Source: Megalonaias nervosa (lineage: Eukaryota; Mollusca; Bivalvia; Unionida; Unionidae). From it: a stretch of 64,000 nucleotides of DNA. The stretch spans positions 62,001 through 126,000 of the forward strand of contig JAECUM010010972.1 in the NCBI GenBank assembly GCA_016617855.1, in the 5' to 3' direction. How positions within the stretch are numbered: position 1 is the first letter of the stretch; each line of letters begins with the position of its first letter. The notes under the pieces were generated by a model, which was not told the DNA's origin, did not search any database, and saw only the letters and a list, made by a program, of their open reading frames with translations. The position numbers were made by a program, and so were the translations under genes. Of this stretch, positions 50,149 through 59,473 are shown in pieces.

Positions 50149-50633
50149 TTATAACCACATTTTATCATAGCTGTTTTCATATTTGCTTACTCTCATTGGC
50201 AGGATATCTGTTAACATACTGTCAATAATACGAAACTCACGTATTAAATCGTCCATATCATATTTTACGCCTCGCAAATAAGATCGTATTTGATCAAGTA
50301 ATTTTTTATAAGTGATACTAGCTGTTTTACAAGAATTTTTTTTAGTCTCAAGTCTGGGTTCAATTTTCTTACATGCTGTTGAAAGAGAGACACCAACACC
50401 AGATATTATTAACAAAAAAGGATTTAATGATGCCCCACTTGAAATTATACCAGAACTGATCATAAGCAGTGGTAAATATGATATTACTCGAAGTATTCTA
50501 CTATAATACTTATAACATGTTTTACACACCAAAGGCTTTTATGATAAAATTTATAATATTGGGTTAGTGCGTCAACATCTTGTTTTGGAATATCTTCTAA
50601 AATATTATTGAAATTGACAATTTGTTTTGTCAT
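50149..50633 (-). pseudogene. Polinton membrane protein, one frameshift
   Basis: The start ATG at 50633 gives MTKQIVNFNNILEDIPKQ, then LTQYYKFYHKSLW. Near 50530 the frame changes, and the second part runs to the stop at 50149. The second part has a hydrophobic segment of about 35 residues (ISYLPLLMISSGIISSGASL and LNPFLLIISGVGVSL), then a basic helical tail with LLDQIRSYLRGVKYDMDDLI. Small proteins with a Gly/Ser-rich hydrophobic core plus KK...SEIRSYLRG-like helix recur in Polintons as I recall them. The function is unknown, perhaps a virion membrane or minor capsid component. It is the leftmost gene and is transcribed toward the left end. Confidence 0.7.
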
Positions 50634-50646
50634 TATACAATTTTTT

Positions 50647-51053
50647 TTATACAAAAACAAAAGTACTAGTACCAATATTCGAATCAAGAAACTCACGAAA
50701 TTTATTATTTTTAGGATCAGCTAAAAAAGTTCTGTACTTGTCATAAACATCTGACGAAGTATCATCATATCGTTTATCTGTTAGTACCTCATTTTTCTTT
50801 AACCAAGTGTGTGAATCAAACGTGTCTAATACTTCAAGTTCGTACAAACTTTTTTCGTTCACCAAATTACTGTAATCGCTTTCTGTTTCATCAATATACC
50901 TTAATATCAAACTTATCTGATCTAACGTGAAATTTTTGAGAACAGGATGTTGTCTGATAATTACGTATGCGACACGAAATTTGCTAGCATTAATTTTTTA
51001 AGCTTATCTAGTTCAATTGTAAGAAGACCAATAGCAGAAGCTAATTTTAACAT
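50647..51053 (-). pseudogene. Hypothetical Polinton protein, about 135 residues, frameshifted
   Basis: The start ATG at 51053 overlaps the stop of the upstream gene (TAATG). It begins MLKLASAIGLLTIELDKLKK. After an A-rich shift near 50995 it continues in another frame with a VAYVIIRQHPVLKN-like segment and then LILRYIDETESDYSNLVNEK. It ends with RTFLADPKNNKFREFLDSN. The product is mixed-charge with no transmembrane segment. I do not recognise the family. Its stop is only about 14 bp before the next gene's ATG, consistent with one co-transcribed minus-strand block. Confidence 0.65.
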
Positions 51054-51394
51054 TACTTTTCATATGGTTTTGTGAATATTTTCTCGATTGCATTGTAATA
51101 ATTTTGTAATGACAGTTGTCTAGAGCGCTTAAAAGATGGAAATGGAATATCATCTACATCACCTACGTCGTAATAAGAATCATGCTTTTCTATCAAATCT
51201 GCTTGCTCGACTTCTGTAAATAAAACCTTTCTCGCTCAATTATCACTAAGATCACTAATTTCATCGTCAAAATGTTTGATTATCTTTTGAGACCTGTCAA
51301 CAATAATCGGATCAAATTCTGGCTCTTAATTACGTATCATTGGTAAAATTGCGTTTGCGTGTACTTTAATAATTAACTCCGTATCCGATCTCAT
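51053..51394 (-). pseudogene. Hypothetical Polinton protein, 113 codons, two in-frame stops
   Basis: The ATG at 51394 begins MRSDTELIIKVHANAILPMI. One reading frame runs to TAA at 51055-51053 and is interrupted only by a TAA (after MIRN) and a TGA (before ARKVLF). The second half is acidic (DVGDVDDIPFPSF), then basic and aromatic (QLSLQNYYNAIEKIF). Because frame is kept throughout, the two stops look like point mutations in a once-intact gene, possibly TGG or CGA changes. The family is unrecognised. The stop overlaps the next gene's start. Confidence 0.7.
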
Positions 51395-51408
51395 AGTAAC
51401 GATTTTAA

Positions 51409-51944
51409 TTAGGGTTTCTTTGCGTGGTAGTACATGCCGAGATATTTAAAAATTTCTCGTTTTGAAAAACTATTGTATAACTTCTTGTTTCTTTTTATTC
51501 CTATTATCCCAGTTTCCACTAGTCTGTTGAGACTATCATGGCTATCGTTTATTCGTTTTTTTAGATCATCTCTTTCACCGTAAACTCGTTCTTTTATTAA
51601 GTTCGATTTTATTCTCAAATCTAAATTTCCAAAATCAAGCTCGAGCAAATTTTTAAGCAAGATTTCAACTTGTTTATGTTCTTCTATGCAATCATCACGA
51701 TGACAGTATCTGCTTATCACATCAAAGTTTTCTATTGCTTCTTTCAGTTGTGGTCCTCGCATATGCATAACACGAACACAATTTTTTTCTTCTTCTGACA
51801 ATGGAGAGTTTATCATTGGAATTGAAAATTTTTTCTGGTATTTATTACACGTGCTGCTAGAGAATCGTCCCCAACCTTTTTAGTAGGGTCAAAAATATTA
51901 TCATAAAATTCTCTCGCAACTTCTATAAACCATTGTATTTGCAT
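51409..51944 (-). pseudogene. Hypothetical Polinton protein, about 177 residues, one frameshift
   Basis: The ATG at 51944 starts MQIQWFIEVAREFYDNIFDP. At an A-run near 51828 the frame shifts, and the remainder runs open from MINSPLSEEEKNCVRVMHMR to the stop at 51409. The C-terminal part includes DDCIEEHKQVEILLKNLLEL and a basic tail, KREIFKYLGMYYHAKK. It is mostly alpha-helical by composition, with no cysteine cluster or membrane segment. The family is not recognised. It sits between the fibre gene (51 bp upstream) and the 51394 gene (15 bp downstream). Confidence 0.65.
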
Positions 51945-51994
51945 TTGTGTTTACATTTTATTATACAATATCAGATTAAATTTGATCACAATGA

Positions 51995-53261
51995 TCATAC
52001 CTGATCATCGAGTGTGTATATTTGAAATGCTGTCAGTCCTGGAAACGGATGCTCAGCAGCGACAACATAAATTAGAAAATACAAGTACTTGTTAACAGTT
52101 TTTCCTATCGGTATTGTAAAATATTGTGTTGTTGTAATATACGTGTTATTTGTGTTATATAATGTTGTCCAGTTTATATCATCGTTTGATCCTTCTAACC
52201 GCCAATTATAAATTCGACCAACACTGGGGTTTAATCGACCTCGCAAATGAAATTGCCAAATAGCAACTTCAGTGGGACATTTAATTTTGATCCAAAATTT
52301 TCAACGTCTCCGTTTGTCGTCCACTCATGTTTATCAGAGAAAGCGTAATGAGGATAATTTTCAGGATAATACGATGATGTGCTTACCTCAAAACCAACTC
52401 ATTGTCAGTTGCCTTAAAAAGTGTTGGAATATACCCAACATTGTTTTTGGTTAGTTTTAAACCACCAGATACACTATCAACATACGTTTTATTTGTCAGA
52501 TCATTATGATTCACTGGGACAAATGTCGTAGTCATTTTATTATTTCTCATGTTTATATTGCCTGTCATTGCTCCACCGGATTGTCTCAAATATGGGATCA
52601 ACGCTACTTTTAACTGAGCATAACTACTAGCATCAGTATCATTAGCTGGTGGTGAGGTTGTTGGTAATCCAGTTATTTTTGAATTTGACATAGACAGGTT
52701 ACCTGTCATTGTGTCGCCGGCTTTGCTAAGTTTATTATCGTCAACTGATTTTAGTTGCGCATAACTTACCGCTTGTGTTAAATCTGCTGGCGGATACAGT
52801 TTCTAAACCTAACACTCGTCGACCTGACATATTAATATTACCTGTAACTGTTCCACTGGTTTTATCAAATATGTTATTATCCACATATTTCAATTGCAAA
52901 TAACTTACCGCTTGGGTTTGATTTAAGTTTGCTGGTGAATATCTGGTCTCTAAACTTATGAAAAAAAAAAAAATTCTGACATATCTAAGTTACCGCTTAA
53001 AGTTCCTCAGGCCTTGTCGAGTTTGCTATCATCGACGGATTTAAGTTGTGCATAACTAACAGCTTGTGTATTAGCGACATTTATTGGTGGATACACCGTT
53101 TCTAAACCAAGTACTCTTTGGTTTGACATAGACAGGTTTCTTGTCATTGTGTCGCCAGTTTTTTTTTTTAGGTAACCTGATAAATCAATGCTGCCGTCTG
53201 TTATTGTACTTGCAGTTGACGAATATCCTAATGTTGTTCCAAATTTTGTATAATAGCTCAT
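51995..53261 (-). pseudogene. Fibre-like attachment protein: repeats plus discoidin (F5/8C)-like C-terminal domain
   Basis: The ATG at 53261 starts MSYYTKFGTTLGYSS. A series of about 40-45-residue repeats follows with the pattern GDTMTGNLSMSN, then a Gly-Leu turn, a Pro-rich TSPPAND-like linker and ASSYAQLK. At least five units can be counted over 52400-53200. The repeats resemble trimeric shaft repeats of viral and phage fibres. The C-terminal part (about 52350-51995) has IYNWRLEGSNDDINWTTLYN, typical of discoidin/F5-8C beta-sandwich carbohydrate-binding domains. By analogy with adenovirus fibre, the role would be virion attachment. Several shifts and stops break it (around 52250-52380 and 52710-53010). 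The function is inference from architecture. Confidence 0.75.
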
Positions 53262-53311
53262 TATTTATTTGTTGTCTGGCAATTTTTTTATATGTAAATT
53301 GTATAACAACA
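53262..53311. promoter_or_regulatory. Divergent promoter gap, fibre / ATPase
   Basis: Only 50 AT-rich bp separate the fibre ATG (53261, minus) from the ATPase ATG (53312, plus). They include TTTTTTTATATGTAAATTG. Any promoter for both genes must be here or overlap the coding ends. Confidence 0.5.
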
Positions 53312-53958
53312 ATGGCAAAATCGTCAATATTAAATTTTGATACAGAAAGACTGGTGCAACACAAACATAACAACGAACTTCCAGATTGCTACTATCTCAT
53401 CGTTGGTCGTACAGGGTCTGGTAAAACAAATCTATTATTAAATCTTTTACTCAACAATAGCTTTAACTACGATCGTGTGTATATCTACACAATTAACCCA
53501 CAACAAGACAAATACGAGTTATTAAGCGAGTACAACGACAAACTTCGTGATGAACTTAACGCTGGTGATGATATATTTATGATCAAACAACCAGAATAAT
53601 TAATTCCAGTAAATGAACTAGATTCGTTCGAACATAAAGACGATATTCCGCGTAACAACGAAGAGATGAACAAGATTAAATCGCACTTTTCACTGTCGCG
53701 TGATAAAAGATGTAATTTTTTTTACCTTGCTCAAGGGTTTTACAACGGTGACAGATTTATCAGGCGAAATACAGGATGTTTCATGCTATTTCCCGGACTA
53801 GAAATATTGCAAATGAGCAATGCGGTGACGTAATAAAAGATAAGTTTATTGAATTATATCATCAAGCAACCAAAGACAAATATAACTTTTTCTTATTTGA
53901 TAAACTCGCATGTGATCCAGCTAAGATGTTTCGTTGTTGTATTGACACATTTCTATAG
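53312..53958 (+). pseudogene. FtsK/HerA-type genome-packaging ATPase, broken
   Basis: The ATG at 53312 gives MAKSSILNFDTERLVQHKHN, then DCYYLIVGRTGSGKTNLLLN. GRTGSGKT is Walker A. After SEYNDKL...FMIKQPE there is a TAA (53597-53599). The same frame continues through IKSHFSLSRDKRCNFFYLAQ and GDRFIRRNTG, the sensor-like region of A32-type packaging ATPases. A one-base shift near 53785 leads to FHAISRTRNIANEQ and the stop at 53958. The usual hydrophobic-DD Walker B strand ahead of the SRDKRCN block is not visible, suggesting an internal deletion. In intact Polintons this protein pumps DNA into the capsid. Confidence 0.85.
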
Positions 53959-53990
53959 AAAAAATTTTATAACGCGTATAGAAAATAATA

Positions 53991-55071
53991 ATGCACGAAC
54001 ATCAAAAAAGAATTGAATTAGTAAAGAAATTTGTTGCAGCTTGAGCTGCTTTTAAGAAAAAAGTGGAACAAGTTCGCCGAGGACAAGTTGAAGCAGAAGA
54101 AGCATCCACTAGTTTCCTTAAAGCTGTTACTGAAACGTTAATTGGCAAACAACCAGAAGTGTCAACAATATCTCCAGAAGAACTAAAAATAAATACAAGA
54201 GAAAGGCTTGTTAGGTTTACTCGCAGAAAGATCGAAAGAAGATACTAAAAAAGATTGTAGAGGAACTTGTAAGAAACATTGCTGATCCTGTTGCACGACA
54301 GGCTGAATTTGACAAGTTAATGAACAATCCTCTTGCGCTTCAACAAGCGATAGCAAGAACGACGGTTAACCCAGACAAGTTAAAAAAGTTGATAGAAGAT
54401 GTGTCAGAACGAACTAAGGAATTATCCGAGCATCAAAGAATGATGCAAGAAAGTATTGTAGAAGGTATGTCTCTTCAAAGACAAATAAAATTTTACAGAA
54501 ATAAAGCTAGGGAAAAATAGATGATGCTGAGTATAATGAATTTATTGAGAAATATTTGTCAAAAGAAAAACTAAACCCTATTGACAACATTAGAAAATAG
54601 CCAGAAGATGATTACTAAAAACTGATGAATATTTTAAGACAAGTACACGATGATTTTATGAAAGCTGAATAAGATATTAAAAATGTTAAAGAAGAAGAAG
54701 AATTAATACCTCTGTCAGATAAAATGAGAGACGGAATTATTACTGAGGTTTTGTATAAAACAGCAACACAGTATCGAAATAAACCAGAAGATGATAGTAA
54801 AAGTTGGAGTTTTAAAAGACTGTTTGAATAGTATGAATGTAATCGAGATAAAAGATTACCAGAGGAAAAAGAAACCACCAGAACTGGCGATAAAGTTTTC
54901 ACATCAAACGCAGATATAGTTGACAGATTATTGCTATTGATATCATCTAAAGAAGCAGGCAATGAAAGCACTGAAATCGACAACGAAATTATTGATATAC
55001 TAGATCGTCTTAGATCGAGCAGATTACTAACATCGTCCAAGTATGAAATTTTACATAACGATCTTATATAA
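53991..55071 (+). pseudogene. Long coiled-coil Polinton protein, about 360 codons, multiply broken
   Basis: The ATG at 53991 starts MHEHQKRIELVKKFVAA, then TGA at about 54042-54044 (probably a lost Trp). The frame goes on with FKKKVEQVRRGQVEAEEAST to a stop at 54248. Other frames carry NNPLALQQAIARTTVNPDKL, then the helix KLIEDVSERTKELSEHQRMM, the DKMRDGIITEVLYKTATQYR region, and finally EIIDILDRLRSSRLLTSSKY. It is Lys/Glu-rich and strongly helical. It ends TAATG, overlapping the penton-like start. Proteins of this size and composition sit at the same position in other Polintons as I recall; the role is unknown (possibly scaffold or core). About six breaks are visible. Confidence 0.65.
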
Positions 55072-55814
55072 TGTCAATAACGTTGTCAGTTGATTCCCCA
55101 CAAACAACAAGTGACAGCGCAAACTTTTCTGTCTATTATAATCCTCCAGTAATACTGGATCCGAACAAACAGTACGAAATCGGATTAATTTCTGCCACAG
55201 TATGGCACTCGATTGCAAATGTAAAAAAAAATGGCGTTAACGATGACTTTACATTTAATTCTGGAGCATGGGAATCAGTTAAAATACCACAGGGGAGCGT
55301 ATAATGTGATTGATATTAATAAAACGATAAAGGAACTGATCGGCATATTTGGTGTTGCGGATAATTTTGAGCTAGGTCCAAACTATAATCCGCTACGAGC
55401 CAGAATTACATTAAAAATAATTTCTTAATCGATTTTTCATCAGCGACTAGTATTGCGTCGTTGATAGGATTTGCTCGCAAACAATAAGGATCAATCACAG
55501 AACAAACTATAACATATGACGGTGATCTGCCAGTAAATATAACTGATGTAAATACAATATTTATTAATTGTTCTATCGCATCAGGGTCTTATTCAGACAG
55601 AGGTAGTCAAGGTCAAACGATCTATAGTTTTTCACCAGATGTCCCACCAGGGTCACCAATGCAAATTATTCCTCGACAAATAATATATTATCCAAGTACT
55701 CCTGAAAATCAAATAACGAGTATAACAATGCAACTAACAGATCAATCAGGGCGACAAATAGATCTTAATAACGAAATTGTCTCGTATTACTTACACTTGC
55801 GCGCAACAACGTAG
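55071..55814 (+). pseudogene. Penton-like minor capsid protein (single jelly roll), broken
   Basis: The ATG at 55071 gives MSITLSVDSPQTTSDSANFS, then LDPNKQYEIGLISATVWHSI, the typical start of Polinton penton-like proteins (LxxNxxYEVALxxxxxW). The frame shifts near 55290, and AYNVIDINKTIKELIG follows. After further breaks around 55425-55490 the C-terminal part is clear: INCSIASGSYSDRGSQGQTI, VPPGSPMQIIPRQIIYYP and TMQLTDQSGRQIDLNNE. The stop is at about 55814. The beta-rich C-terminus, with NCxIxSGSY and VPPG, is a strong family signature. The predicted role is the vertex protein of the capsid. Confidence 0.82.
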
Positions 55815-55856
55815 TTGTCGACTTAAAAATTTTGTAAACCTAATTTAATAACAACG

Positions 55857-56150
55857 ATGAGACAAACACAATTTTTTTGGAAATATATTTACAAAAATTA
55901 TTGAAAATGTTCCAGGAATTGCGCACAAAATAGCACCAATTGCACTTGACGCAGGTAAAGCTTTTGCATCTGCCGCTGAAACTGCGGTGGGTCAAAAGGT
56001 TTTTGATAAAATTAAAGGCGACACCAAAGGTGTTGCGCCTTCAAACATAAAAATAAAACAAGCAGTATCAGATATTGCACCAACAGCAGGAACAGAACGA
56101 GCTATGATAGCTACCACAAAAAATTATCACCAAAAGGCGAAGATGTAGTA
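55857..56150 (+). pseudogene. Amphipathic N-terminal capsid segment or small minor capsid protein
   Basis: The ATG at 55857 is followed by a shift at a T-run. Then GNIFTKIIENVPGIAHKIAP, IALDAGKAFASAAETAVGQK and VFDKIKGDTKGVAPS follow in one frame, and a stop occurs near 56147. The Ala/Ile/Lys-rich amphipathic helices resemble membrane-active minor capsid peptides (pVI/pX-like) or the N-terminal extension of the capsid protein that follows. Whether it was a separate gene or the front of the capsid gene cannot be decided here, because an A-run at about 56165-56179 separates them. Confidence 0.55.
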
Positions 56151-56179
56151 GGTAAACATGTAGCAAAAAAAAAAAAAAG

Positions 56180-57560
56180 AATAACGATGATACCGACAAC
56201 GTAGTAACGGAATTCGAGTACGTTGAATACCTCGCAGATAACTCGAACGAACCAAATAAAGCTGGTTTTAGAACTTTTAACACACGTGACGAGGATGTGT
56301 TTCTATTACCGCACAAGGCAGTATTAGAAGTTCGTGGTCAGTTGTTAACTGCAATAGGAGGTGATATTGCAGCTGGCGCAGAAATTGCACTTGTAAATAA
56401 CGGTTGGAGTTTGTTTAAGGGCGCACGGTATCAACTGGCCAATCAAACAGTGGAAGATATTTCAATGCACTTGCCTATAGCGAGTACGGTACTCAATATC
56501 GTCTCGTTTAGTGATGATTACTCGAGATCTGTGGCCGAAAAACATGATGTGGTTTAAAGATACTGGATTCGGGACAGCTGTTTCGAACGAATTCCATACT
56601 GGTGCTGGCAATCCTGCACCAGATAACAATAATCTAATCGCCAATCCTGAAATTGCTGATCCAGCTAATGCTAATGCTTTTAGAGATAGTACCCAAACAG
56701 CAATAGGTGATTCGATAAGATTAGCGGTCACAAGAATAAGACGACAGCAATATAACGAAGGATATTCCAAACGAAAAACATTTGCCGCAGAATCTAGCCA
56801 AATAACAATGATGATTCCGTTATGCACAATCATTGGATTTTGTCGTGATTACAACAAAGTTTTTCGAGGACTAAAGCACACGCTTAATTTAGATCGGGCG
56901 GATCAAAGCGATTGTATAATGCACGCTGATGTGGCGCTGTGGATGCCGTGAGTTGTTCCGTCCGTGGGTAAAACGATGGAACTCGAATCACTATTAACCG
57001 CTTAGACAAAAAAGATCTATTTCCAGCAGAACAGAATTTATCAAACGGCAATTCCTAATGCAACTGATTACACATGGTGTGTTACAACTACGTCAAGCGA
57101 ACAATTACCTCGACATTTGTTTGTTGTATTTCAATTGCAGGCACGTCGTAATGATCAAGAAATGAACAACTCCGTATTTGATAACCCAGATGTCAGACGA
57201 ATTTTTGTTAGGATAAATTCTAGACAATATCCCGAGCGTGCAATCGAATGTAATTTTGCTGATGACTTCACTAAAAACATATCTCGGCCGTATATGTATC
57301 TTATGGAGGCGATGCAAAAATATCAGGACGCTGACAGTGGGTCTCAGATATCAGCAGAAGAATTTCGATCACTATATCCTATCTTCTATTTTGACGTTAC
57401 AAAACACTCCGAACAAGCTATCAGATAGACTGCTGATATTGATGTCACTTGGACGCTTGGCACACTGCCAGCCGAACAATACAACGTATACGCGCTAGTT
57501 GTTAGTGATCGATTTTTAACAATCGACGCGACCAAAGGAAAAATGACTGTACAAGTATAA
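56180..57560 (+). pseudogene. Major capsid protein (double jelly roll), broken
   Basis: The reading frame begins after an A-run with NNDDTDNVVTEFEYVEYLAD and enters the first jelly roll: RDEDVFLLPHKAVLEVRGQL, then EIALVNNGWSLFKGARYQLA. A shift occurs near 56530. The next frame has FKDTGFGTAVSNEFHTGAGN and MMIPLCTIIGFCRDYNKVFR, the conserved IPLxxIxGFCxDYxKV block, then GLKHTLNLDRADQSD. The same frame continues past TGA (56949-56951), TAG (about 56999) and TAG (57426-57428). It includes LPRHLFVVFQLQARRNDQEM and FRSLYPIFYFDVTKHSEQAI, and ends at TAA 57558-57560. This is the capsid lattice protein. Four breaks make it nonfunctional as written. Confidence 0.85.
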
Positions 57561-57568
57561 TTTGTGTG

Positions 57569-57918
57569 ATGAACAAGTATAAACAACGAAAACGGAATAC
57601 ACAACCAGAGAAATATACCTAACGCCAGGTCAAATTAAAAAGTTATCAATAGCGACTGCCAAACGTAATCCTGTTTCTTTAATGATATCCACAACGACTC
57701 AAGGTACCGCAGTAAAAGTAATGTTAACTCGACAGCAAATCAATAAACTCGATCGGAGAAAACTGCTTGTGCTTAAATTATCCACTTCACAAATAACAGC
57801 TATGGCGGTCGACGGTGGATTTCTCGGACCAGCATTTTCTGTAATAGCTAGAGCAATTCCAAAACTTTTGCCAGTACTAGGAACATTGGGACTAGCAGGT
57901 TCGTCTGGAGCAGTATAA
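57569..57918 (+). pseudogene. pX-like minor capsid / core protein
   Basis: The ATG at 57569 (MNKYKQRKRNTQPEKYT) is followed by a shift near 57620. An open frame with LTPGQIKKLSIATAKRNPVS, VKVMLTRQQINKLDRRKLLV and FSVIARAIPKLLPVLGTLGL follows. The stop is at 57918. The repeated phrase of type LTxxQxxKLxxA...V.L.L...Q, followed by a Gly/Leu/Pro-rich hydrophobic tail, is characteristic of a small conserved Polinton protein placed after the capsid gene, often compared with adenovirus pX/pVI. The likely role is a core or membrane-lytic component. Confidence 0.7.
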
Positions 57919-58025
57919 GGTGCAACTAAAAAAGCGGTATCCGCCGATGGTAATCAAACAAATATATCGGTCATCGTGACTACATCACTGTAGTTTTATG
58001 TAACAATAAAAAATAAAATACCAGC

Positions 58026-58042
58026 TAAAAATCGTCAACAAC

Positions 58043-58076
<34 letters not shown>

Positions 58077-58222
58077 AAACAAAACGTCCTCGAGCACGGA
58101 CGACAAAACAAGGAGGAATTATTCCTTTCGCTCCACTTTTAGCAGGATTAGGAGGAAGTCTAATTCCGAATCTATTAGGGATAGGACGTGGAATGACATT
58201 ACCAGGAACCAGACGCCGTTGA
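58026..58222 (+). pseudogene. Lys/Arg-rich small protein with hydrophobic tail
   Basis: A run of about 30 A residues (58045-58074) encodes poly-Lys. RKTKRPRARTTKQGGIIPFA and PLLAGLGGSLIPNLLG follow, then a basic end, and TGA at 58220-58222. The basic part plus a KQGG-then-hydrophobic part resembles adenoviral pX/pVII-type core proteins with a Gly-Gly protease site. No ATG is evident upstream, and the A-run makes the true frame and length uncertain. The protease frame overlaps its stop. Confidence 0.5.
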
Positions 58223-58647
58223 CAAAGTCACCGCCGTTGAGTAATTTTGATATACTCAAAAAATTGGATGACGTTGTAAGATTTTGTGGAGTACATTCTA
58301 AAGACGAATTAAATAATGTGCCAGCAGGTGGTTTGTGTATAGTGAATATACAAAATTTCAATGATGGGTCCAGAACTCACTGGGTTGCTATTTACGACAA
58401 TTATTATTTTGACTCGTTCGGACTTCCTCCGAGTGATCTCATACAAAAAATATATTTTGTAAAAATTTTAAAATATAAATTACTCGTCTGATCAACTACA
58501 GCCTGTTGGAACTTCGGCCTGTGGATACTATTCTATAATGTTCGTAAAACAAATGTCCCAACCTAAATTCAATTTTTTAAAATTTATTTTACAGTTTCAC
58601 AAGCACCCTTCTCACGTCAATGATGAGATTGCAATTAATTTTGTATA
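58219..58647 (+). pseudogene. Adenain-type cysteine protease, one frameshift
   Basis: The first frame has LSNFDILKKLDDVVRFCG, then SRTHWVAIYDNYYFDSFGLP (catalytic His in THW, Asp in FDSFG) and stops at about 58491. The other part of the protein lies one frame over: SSDQLQPVGTSACGYYSIMF supplies the oxyanion Gln and the catalytic Cys (ACGYY). It runs to TAA 58645-58647. The shift falls in an A/T-rich stretch between 58455 and 58480. All four catalytic elements remain in the DNA. The first clear codon is TTG at 58219, so the true start is uncertain. The family matures the capsid by cleaving Gly-Gly-X sites. Confidence 0.85.
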
Positions 58648-58649
58648 AA

Positions 58650-58854
58650 CTCGTTGATATATCAACATATTGTCTCAAGTGCAAAACTAAAACAGAAAAT
58701 AAAGATGAAGCAAAACAAGAAAAAAAAAAATAAAAAAAATAATAGAATAATGCTGAAAAGCATTTGTGCAATCTGTAGAAAAAGAAAAAGCATGTTTTTA
58801 AATAAATTATCAGGAGCTGGATGCCATGACAATATTATTTTAGTAGACGACTGA
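58650..58854 (+). pseudogene. Small zinc-ribbon protein (DUF5679-like), frameshifted
   Basis: The first part reads STYCLKCKTKTENKDEAKQE, one CxxC knuckle. After an A-run near 58722-58740 another frame carries RIMLKSICAICRKRKSMFLN, the second CxxC knuckle, and KLSGAG, stopping at 58854. Two CxxC pairs about 35 residues apart with a basic middle fit the very small zinc-ribbon proteins seen in Polintons and many large DNA viruses. The function is unknown (nucleic-acid binding is likely). It follows the protease by a few bases. Confidence 0.65.
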
Positions 58855-59066
58855 AAAAAATATTTATAAATCTGAAAAAAATATTTCTAATTTTTTTTTT
58901 ATAAATCTGAAAAAATATTATTATAAATCTGAAAATATTATTATATATCTGAAAAAAATATTTATAAGAAAAACATTTTATTATAAATCTGGAAAAAATA
59001 TTTATAAGAAATTTCTTTTTATAAATCTGAAAAATATTATTATAAATCTGACAAAATCTGAAAAAT
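58855..59066. repeat. AT-rich tandem repeat between zinc-ribbon and phospholipase genes
   Basis: About nine units of TTATAAATCTGAAAAA with variable ATATT spacers. The minus-strand Phe/Ile-rich frame over it is an artefact. It may be a regulatory or replication-linked spacer, but nothing proves that. Confidence 0.85.
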
Positions 59067-59087
59067 TTGTCAGTTATAAAATATATC

Positions 59088-59453
59088 ATGACATACAGGT
59101 GCGACTGTGATAGAGATCTCTGTCTGGAGCAAAATAAAATTTGTACGTACTGTCAACAATGCAACGACAGAGAATTAATTGGAACAGGTATAGATATACA
59201 TAAATTAATTGGCAAATTGCCGAAACCAGGAGGAGGCTGGACATTACCAGGCCATAAATACACTAGACCATACAATCCGCTGGACAGACAACTTCACGAG
59301 AACGATAGTCCGCTTCCAGGACAAGAGCCTTACAATCAAGTTGACGCCATAGCAATGCGCCATGATATTTGCTACCGTGGCTGCGATAACGTAATGCTAG
59401 ACGAACTTCGTGATATGAATCGTGATGACGTTTGCCCACAGATGTCATACTAA
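59088..59453 (+). CDS. Parvovirus-type phospholipase A2 (PLA2), intact frame
   Basis: The ATG at 59088 opens 121 codons without a break. An N-terminal cysteine-rich part (CDCDRDLCLEQNKICTYCQQ) may bind metal. GGGWTLPGHKYTRPYNPLDR follows, equivalent to the Ca-binding loop, then YNQVDAIAMRHDICYRGCDN with the His-Asp pair at residues 92-93 that defines the PLA2 active site. The Ca-loop Gly usually seen before P-Y/G-N is Arg60 here, so activity is uncertain. PLA2 domains in parvovirus VP1 breach endosomes; related free-standing genes occur in some Polinton/adintovirus genomes as I recall. It is followed convergently by the HNH gene after 20 bp. It is the only fully open gene of the element. Confidence 0.85.
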   Translation: MTYRCDCDRDLCLEQNKICTYCQQCNDRELIGTGIDIHKLIGKLPKPGGGWTLPGHKYTRPYNPLDRQLHENDSPLPGQEPYNQVDAIAMRHDICYRGCDNVMLDELRDMNRDDVCPQMSY

Positions 59454-59473
59454 GACAGAATTAAGAAATATAA

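Noticed and set aside
53185..53673. Minus-strand frames opposite the packaging ATPase
   Set aside because: They are shadows: the plus strand encodes a clear Walker A ATPase and the minus frames have no motifs.
58835..59089. Minus-strand Phe/Ile-rich 84-codon frame
   Set aside because: It is produced by the AT-rich tandem repeat TTATAAATCTGAAAAA.
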